NCBI RefSeq assembly: GCF_000711695.1
Contig: NW_013546949.1
Location: 30,177 to 94,176, forward strand
Direction of reading: 5' to 3'
Source: Tilletiaria anomala UBC 951
Taxonomy: Eukaryota; Basidiomycota; Exobasidiomycetes; Georgefischeriales; Tilletiariaceae
DNA: 64,000 bases
Below are positions 57,485-64,000 of this stretch, in pieces. The notes beneath the pieces are model-generated. The model saw only the letters and a list, made by a program, of their open reading frames with translations. It had not been told where the DNA came from and ran no database searches. Within the stretch, counting starts at the first letter, position 1. Each line of letters begins with the position of its first letter. A program made the position numbers and the translations under genes.

Positions 57485-60380
57485 TTACGCCCGCCACTCC
57501 CACACGACAATCTTGCCATTCCTCCTTGAGTCTTCATGTTTAAGCGAATTCCATCTCTTGAACGCGACCTTGTACCCCATATCCTCGAGCAAGCTTTCGA
57601 CCGTCTTCGAGTGCCTCATGCCACCTCGCAGTGACCATCCTTGGTTCTCGACGGTTCCGGTCTTCTCGCACTGAGCGAGCAGCGCCTCGAACATAACCAA
57701 GTGCGACGGCCAAGGTATCAGGCCTTCTACTTGTGTTGCCACTGCGTGTTCAAGCTTCCTCGGCATGGGCGGGAAACTCGGATCGACGTTTCTGGGGAAA
57801 TATGACTTCAAGAAGCCGACTGGATCCGCGTAGAAGACATCGGATAGGTCTTGGTAAACACCCGCCTGCATTTGTAGAAGGTCTACTGCGGAGCGTGGAG
57901 GCTCGCAGGTGATGAACCATGCTCTGCCAAGGTCGCCTGAGGTGTTGCTGTTCCTGGTTGTAGACCTTCCCTCAGCGGCCCCATTGACGCTGCCGCGGGC
58001 TTGCGCATCACCCGCCAGCGTATCGTGGACGCCTTCAAACTCGAGTTCAAGCTCGCGAAGATGCAGTGAGCTCTGCCACGGTGTGCTGTGGCAAGGCATA
58101 AGAAAGCCTACACTTTTGATGGGTGCGCGGCCACGTATAGCCCCCGTCAGCCCTTCATGGTGCATCTGACGCAGATCGCGCATGATAGACTCCTGACCGA
58201 CACAGTGGAATAGCATGAGGTAGGCTGAGAGAGGCAGCTGGATCAGGATCAGCACCTGCGCTGGTAGCGGCCAACGTGCAGTGCCCAGCTGCTGCCATGC
58301 GAGCTGAACGTTGCAAAAGTGAGCTCGGACGGCTGTGCTCAAAGTCGCAAGTCCAGAAGGGTGAGAGGAAGAAGCTTTCTCCACTATCGACCGCGTGCGC
58401 GTAGGCGCCAGCTCCGGAGACGTACGTTCTGCTACTGTTCTTGCCGTCGTCCCCGCGGCAGTAGCTTTAACGCCTTTGAGTAAGCGTTTACGTGTCAAAG
58501 AGTATGCTGCAAAGATGTGCAGCAGCGGGAGTATAGGCTGCAGGAATCTGAACTCCTTGTGCCCCAGCAGGGAGTAGACAGTGACAATGAACATCGCCAT
58601 CTCAGCCATAATCTTCAGCGCGACCTTCTCCGGATAACGCATCATCGCCTTGCTGGTGTCGAGTCGCATTGCCCGAGCCCAGCCCAGCAGTGTGTATGGC
58701 AGAAAGGCGAGGCAAAGTACAGGAAGCGCTTGGAAGAGGTAAAAATGCCAAGGATGCGAACCGTAGAAAAGGGAAACGGACTGCAAAACGTTGCGCTGCA
58801 GAAATGTGAGTGGCGTAAGAACTATGCGACCGTAATAGATGCTGTCGAGGGCGATGCTTGCGAGCAGGACCGCGCAACTGTGACAAACATGAGAAAATTC
58901 AGCTGTTAGCTTCACCTTCCGGAAATGCACCCTCTCGAGCGTGCGCACCCAATGACGACAGCATCAACAACTAAGGATCCGACGGTGATGGCGTTTTCGA
59001 TCGCTTGGCTCGCCGTCGTGGCCCTCTTCATCTGAAGTGGCACGTACCGAGCCACGACATAGAGCCATACGAGGGCGTTGGTGGGGCGAACGACAAACGC
59101 CACTGCAGAAAGCAGCAAGCCTAGTCTTGTGATGCTGCGCTGCATGTTTTGCGCGCGGATACCACCAGGATCGTCGTCATCCATCTCCTTATCTTCATTT
59201 ATGCGAGCTTCACTTGCTTTTGCCCCCCTGCTATTGCGCATCTCGTCGCTATCGCACTTGCAGTACCGTTCATGCGGTACATAGTCTGGATGTGCAATGG
59301 TGAGCGGCCAGTAGTACAGTGCAATGACCGTGAGGTTTGCTTCGAGCGTGTTGGAAAATGTGCGCACTGACGTGTAGAGCGCATATGGCGAGGCGGCTGT
59401 GAGAAGAAGCTGTAGAGACAGAGATCGAGGTCGCCGTCAGCCCCATGGCGTCGATGTTCATGTGATTCATATCTGAGCACCAAAGGAACTCACGGTGACG
59501 TAGGCTGCTAGCGGAGACACGATACGGCGCGCGAGCTTGAATGTGTAGAAATCGCCGAAAGCAGCGAAGATGGCTTGAGTCAGTCTTGGTGCCATTGTCT
59601 GAGTTTCGAAAATTTGGGGTTGGCAAGATGGTCACAATTTTGGAGTCGTTAGCTCAGGATGAACGATGAGATGCTTGAAATAGTCATATTCAGTGGTCAA
59701 CTCACTAAAAGCACAGTATTGTCCAACTTGCAAAGCTTGAGGAGCCAATAACCAGGTACAAAGGCCAGCGCATGGGCAATGCTTCTAATTGGACCGTTAA
59801 GTAACCCTTGCCAGGCGCCAACTCTACCCCCTGCGGAGTGCAGACTATTGGCAATGGTGACGGAGGACTTCCACTCCCACGTTCGATAGCCATATCCGAA
59901 GACGATATGGTGCGCAATCTCTTGCGATTGCCAGTATTCGTCTGGTTGGAAGAATGTGCGGAGGAGCAGCGCGTGGGCGAGCCGGAAGATAAGGATCATG
60001 AGGAAGAGGGCCGTCGCACCACTGGTCTTGCTGATCGGAAGAGATGCTGTCAGGGCCAGACGCAAAGCTTGGGAGCTATCAAGGCGCTCATCGGCACCAG
60101 CCTTGGCGGCAGATCCGATCGAGTAAAAGACATCATCGTCGTAATCGTCGACGTAGACTAATCGATCTACCCTGTTGTCATTGGTGCATTCTGCAGCTTG
60201 TCGCGCACGGCGATCTGACCAATCATCCACAACACCAGCACGACCGGCTGTGCGAAGGCGCATGTTGTTGCCGTTACGGTTCCGATGATCGGCCCCAGCT
60301 TGCAAGTCAACAGCAGCTGTGCCTCTTGAACGGAGCTGAGCATCACCGGATATAAAGGAAGAGTTGGGTTCCAGCAGCAT
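57485..60380 (-). CDS. GPI mannosyltransferase 3 (PIG-B/Gpi10)
   Basis: Exons 60380-59706, 59598-59494, 59409-58949 and 58877-57485 give 877 aa. This GT22-family ER enzyme adds the third mannose to GPI precursors, using dolichol-phosphate-mannose. The first luminal loop carries the signature FFQPDEYWQSQEIAHHI (residues 143-159) and FGYGYRTWEW. Next are GPIRSIAHALAFVPGYWLL, APRLTQAIFAAFGDFYTFKL (exon 2), SNTLEANLTVIALYYWPLT, SAVAFVVRPTNALVWLYV, LLASIALDSIYYGRIVLTPL and YGSHPWHFYLFQALPVL, all family landmarks, with about ten hydrophobic helices. Charged insertions occur in the N-terminus and in a loop near residue 290. The C-terminal part (about residues 720-877) contains the soluble GFLMPCHSTPWQSSLH element typical of PIG-B. 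Downstream of U6. Confidence 0.92.
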
Positions 60381-61134
60381 CCTTCTGGAATAATTGGAGC
60401 GGGTAACGAACTTTCAGATCTCGACTTGCTGCCGACTTTAGCAGCAGATGACGAAGTAACCATGCGGAGGGCAGGTTATGACATTACACCGTGCGGTCGT
60501 AGATTTGCAAGGTGCGACGAGTAAAAACGCCGCCAGTGGGGCTTTTCAAAGCTGGAACATTTGAGTTAGAGACCTCACAATCGGAATGCCAGAAGCCGAT
60601 CTGCAACGCTGCTAGAAGTAATCTGCTGTTGCGTCAGCTCATCTCGTCGAGATCGTTGCCTTGTTTAGCACCTCGCCAATCACATCACTTGCGGGGGCCT
60701 GTAAGGATTGAGGAACAGACGACTGAAAACGGCGGTTCTGCGGGAGTGGTTGCACCGAATAGAACAGTGCACGCTACAACCGTCTCTTCTGTACACATCG
60801 CCCTCAAGTTCATGTAATTGAGACTCCACACAGTATCTCGCCAACATCACTTCAAGCATGCCAATTGGCAACGGCTCTGTTGACTCAGCCAGATCGAACG
60901 GGCTGCGCTTGGTATGGAAGAGCGTGGGAGTAAGTCGTCGGATTAAATGCCCACGATCATCCATTGACGGATCGGTTGCAGGATTCTGTTGAGCGCTGAT
61001 CGGTGCAGAGTGGACCGCCTCATTCCCGCGCCGACAGGAGCAAGCGCACAGCTCAACGCCACGGCAGCTTCAGCTTCAGAGTGCCATGCGGTAGCACGCT
61101 GTGGATTTCATGGTCCCAGACATCCCGAAACACC
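60381..61134. other. Divergent promoter region of PIG-B and the GPHR-like gene
   Basis: The 754-bp gap separates divergent starts. An upstream in-frame extension of the GPHR-like gene to about 61003 is open but lacks an ATG in good context. No other feature is visible. Confidence 0.4.
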
Positions 61135-63297
61135 ATGGTATTCCTCCTCTTAGACAGCTTTATCATTCTCGCAGCCCGCCTGGGACTGTTCATCGGCTGC
61201 AAGACCATCGCGCTTCCCCTGTTGTACGGGCAGGCGCGTTATGCTGCACTCGAAAGCAGCAGCAGCGGCTCTGCAGCTCTGCTGACGTCTAACCTGGCCA
61301 CGGATACCGATACATCTGATGGAGGACAATCAGGTAATGGCTTGCCTACACCAGCGACATCAAGCGCCACACGCGGCTCGCTGCCATCATCTGCCGCGGG
61401 CACAGCATGGCGCACCGTCGCGTCACGCCGCGAAAGACAATCGCTCATCGCGAAACTTGCTTCCCAATCATCCCTCGTAGCCCTACTCTTCAGCCTCGCG
61501 CTCGAAGAAGTGACGATCCTCTTTGTGCTCGTCCTCCTCGATGCTACAGGCTACAGCAGACGCCTGCTCTGGGCTAATTGGAATGCGTCGCTGCTCACTA
61601 CCATCGCATGCGTGGTTGTGCTGCTTCGTGAGTAGGACTGGGCGTTTGTAGAGCGTGTACAGATCAACTGACATACTTGACATGCCCCTCATCCCCAAAT
61701 AATCGAAACACAAATGCGATGTAATGGGCAGCGCTCGGGGCATGCCTGCTCATCACGACACAAGGTCGTAGTTCCTCACTGCCACGCAGACTACTCTTGT
61801 CCATCGTACCCTACACGCTCTGGCTGCTCCTCTTCCTCAAGGTCCCACTTCCTGCACGACAGGCAGCCGAAAAAGTGCAAGATGGTCTCTTTGCCTGGCT
61901 ATTATCATCTGCCCTTCTCCGTACAGCCGTGCTCGGCGTGACGCTCGTCGCGCTGCTTTCCGGCAGCGCAGCGATGGCAGCCGCATGGGATGCATGGGCC
62001 GATCTGCAGCTCTTCCGCGCCTCGTCCTCTTCTAACTCCCGCAATGGGGGCCGTCGAGTGCATTCGAGAAGGATGCTGGTGACGTCGCAGGATGTGGAGA
62101 ATGCGCAGGCGAGCTTCAAGCGGATGCTAGGCGACCTGGAGGAGAAGCGCGTCATGGTCGAACATCTCGAGGCAGAGGAAGTTGCACAACGCTCTTCATC
62201 GACATCCGCTGCCACCTCTTCGTCCCTTTTGGGAAGGATGAATCCGTGGGGAGCCGGCAACATCAGAGTGAAGGAGATCAAAATCCTGCGCGCAGAGATT
62301 TGGGCGCTGGAAAAGCTTGCCCAAAGTATGCGCGATGATCTGGACGCGCTGCGAAAGCGCGAGAGACGCGTACAGTGGAGCAAGACATGGAAAGGTCGAC
62401 TGATGATCGGGATTGGCTGGGGGTTTGCGGGATACTGTGTGTTTCGAATCGCCTTGGTGGGTGCGAATACAAGCACAACTGTGACATCGTCCACCAATGC
62501 TCACTTTCAATTACCCGTGATATGTGTTTGATGTATCCACAGTCTCTCCTCTCACTTCTCACTCTCGGCTACCGCGACTCCACCCCGCCCGACTTCATCT
62601 CGTATGCGCTCGCATCTCTACTCCATCTTTTTGACATCCACGCGGACATTTCCGTCTGGGCACGTCAGATCTCGCTGCTGTTCATCGGCGTACTGATCGC
62701 CATGCGCATGCGTGCTGTATTGGGATATCTCAGTTCGGTAGGTCCAGGCCCGAGCGCGCCCCTGAATTCGCACATCTGAAAAGAGACTCGCTGAATCTTA
62801 TGTGCTGTCCTGCTCATCAGGCATTCAAAGCTGCCTCTTCAGGTACGAGCTCAAGCTTCCTCGTCCTGTTCTTGGCGGAAATCACCGTGAGTGGGACTAA
62901 TCTGATGGGGAGACACTCCTGGCGGCGCAATTACAGGCTGAACTGACTCCCGATGTTGCATTTCCAACGTTGCGGCAAACATTTACGATGCGATCAGGTT
63001 ATGTATCTTCTCGCGACGCTCATTCAGCTACGGACGTCTGTGCCACCGGTTCAACAATCGCCTTCAGCTTCGCATGTAGCACCGCCTCCGCTCACAAGAG
63101 ATGACACCGCCGGTGCCAGCGGGGAGCAGGGCCTTGACGCACCGCTGCTATCCTCTCTGCCTTCATTTCAAGTTGTCTTTGGGAGCCTGTTCGACTCGGC
63201 CTTTCTATTATCGGCAGCTGCGACGGGCGTCGTCAAGTGGCTGTCATATTCAAATGAATTTGAAAGTAGTGGCACGTTGCTCGACGACCGGGATTGA
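61135..63297 (+). CDS. Golgi pH regulator / GPR89-type membrane protein
   Basis: Exons 61135-61627, 61765-62456, 62543-62737, 62821-62886 and 62998-63297 give 581 aa. The family forms a multi-pass anion channel-like protein of the Golgi and ER, called GPHR in animals and GTG in plants. The diagnostic element is the helix and motif RRVQWSKTWKGRLMIGIGWG followed by FAGYCVFRI (about residues 370-395). Upstream helices include LAARLGLFIGCKTIALPLLY, SLVALLFSLALEEVTILFVL and LLSIVPYTLWLLLFLKVPLP, then a cytosolic coiled region (ENAQASFKRMLGDLEEKRVM). Downstream helices include ARQISLLFIGVLIAMRMR, SSFLVLFLAEIT and VMYLLATLIQLRTSVPPV. Ser/Thr-rich insertions make it longer than human GPHR (about 455). 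The first intron's acceptor (61764) is a weak choice. Convergent with the EBP gene. Confidence 0.85.
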
Positions 63298-63429
63298 TGC
63301 GTTAGATGCAACAGTGGAAAGTTGTATGCTTCAAATTTATAATGATATTTCATGCTGGAGACGCTGCAAGCCTGCTGGGGCTTTGCTCTCCCCCATTGGA
63401 TTCAGACCGTACAATTGTGTTGGTGGCGA

Positions 63430-64000
63430 TTACCTCTTCTTCCGGACTGAAGCAAGCGATGCCTTAACTACGTATGCCGCTTTGGCGCCGGTCGTGACGG
63501 CCTGGTATGAGTCGTAAAGCAGGTACAGGGGTACGAAGACCCATACAAGGTTCACTGCGGAAGCAAAGTGGGTTCAAGTCATCGATTCAAGCACGAGTCC
63601 TTCCAAAAGGGACCAGACTCACTGAAGCAGAGGTACACGTAAAAGAGCAAAAAGTCGCTCGAGCCGATGAGAAACTTGTTTCCTGTCAGCCACTCAGGAG
63701 AGAACGTCATGAAACCTCCGTAGATCTCGCCTGTGCTCAACACTATCGCCCAGAAGTGGTATCGCGGGTCGTTCTTGGTGAGCAAGTAGGCGCAGTACGC
63801 TGCGATCGGCCCGGCGCCCAGCACGGTTAGGATCTCAATTGAAACACACGTCGGGTCCGCCCAGCCCCAGCGTTGGTCGGCTTTGGCGTAGTCCTTCCAG
63901 AGGTTGGCCAGGAATGATTTGGATGCGTTGACCGTGCGGCCGCCCGTGGAGAGGTAGAGCCAGGAGCCTTCAACTGGTCCATGTTTGTTTCGGCAAGGGG
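63430..64000 (-). CDS. EBP-type sterol Delta8-Delta7 isomerase, C-terminal part (runs off the window)
   Basis: Exons beyond 64000 to 63623, and 63554-63430, encode the C-terminal portion. The gene is incomplete at the right edge. EBP-family proteins (emopamil-binding protein) isomerise the sterol Delta8 double bond in the ER, or bind sterols. Seen: NKHGPVEGSWLYLSTGGR, SKSFLANLWKDYAKADQRWG, WADPTCVSIEILTVLGAGPI, PRYHFWAIVLSTGEIYGGF, MTFSPEWLTG and, after a 68-nt intron, CFMNLVWVFVPLYLLYDSYQ. The catalytic-region histidine and glutamate of HGPVE and the GE of STGEIYG are present. Four hydrophobic helices are implied. The C-terminus ends VRKKR, a dibasic ER-retrieval-like tail (inference). Confidence 0.9.

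Overview
The window looks like nuclear DNA of a basidiomycete, most likely a smut-related yeast or fungus (Ustilaginomycotina). The lineage is inference; it rests on many short GT-AG introns (about 60-140 nt), moderately GC-rich coding sequence, a Cbk1/Ukc1-type NDR kinase, and fungal families such as Zn2Cys6 regulators, FEX fluoride exporters and DUF3712-like giant proteins. Gene models were spliced by eye: every exon junction given keeps the frame and nearly all use GT-AG. Ends of genes and starts marked as uncertain should be read as proposals.

Layout. 1-3.5 kb: no supported gene. 3.6-9.2 kb: a cyclopropane-fatty-acid-synthase-like methyltransferase (+) convergent with a Zn2Cys6 regulator (-), followed by an intron-containing tRNA-Tyr. 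11.2-14 kb: a RING/TRAF-type zinc-finger protein (-). 14.7-15.8 kb: a four-helix membrane protein (+). 16.3-19.4 kb: an AP180/ANTH clathrin adaptor (-). 20-21.2 kb: the U6 snRNA 3'-processing enzyme USB1 (+). 21.5-23.4 kb: complex I 49-kDa subunit (-), with a 6-nt microexon. 23.8-24.6 kb: a decayed isocitrate-lyase/PEP-mutase family gene. 25.2-27.7 kb: NDR kinase (+). 27.9-29.4 kb: Trm10 tRNA methyltransferase (-). 30-31 kb: RWDD1/Gir2 (-). 31-35 kb: gene-poor. 35-37.1 kb: a small ATP-dependent DNA ligase with a SWIM-like zinc motif (+). 37.3-39.7 kb: Mon1 (-). 40.2-41.6 kb: FEX fluoride exporter (-). 41.6-44.6 kb: gene-poor. 44.6-52.5 kb: a 2512-aa membrane-anchored protein made of three long repeats (+). 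53.2-54.2 kb: an unknown conserved-looking protein (+). 54.3-57 kb: PIG-S (-). 57.2 kb: U6 snRNA (+). 57.5-60.4 kb: PIG-B (-). 61.1-63.3 kb: Golgi pH regulator/GPR89 (+). 63.4-64 kb: the C-terminal part of an EBP-type sterol isomerase (-), running off the edge.

The genes are mostly housekeeping and alternate strands, so convergent pairs with 50-250 bp between stop codons are the rule. Themes recur without forming an obvious operon-like cluster: GPI-anchor synthesis (PIG-S and PIG-B flank U6), U6 metabolism (U6 gene and USB1), endomembrane traffic and ion homeostasis (AP180, Mon1, GPHR, FEX), and lipids/sterols (CFA synthase, EBP). The most unusual items are the 6-nt microexon, the U6 gene with two UUCG-capped hairpins, the triplicated giant protein, the SWIM-ligase, the split RING, and the relic PEP-mutase gene.
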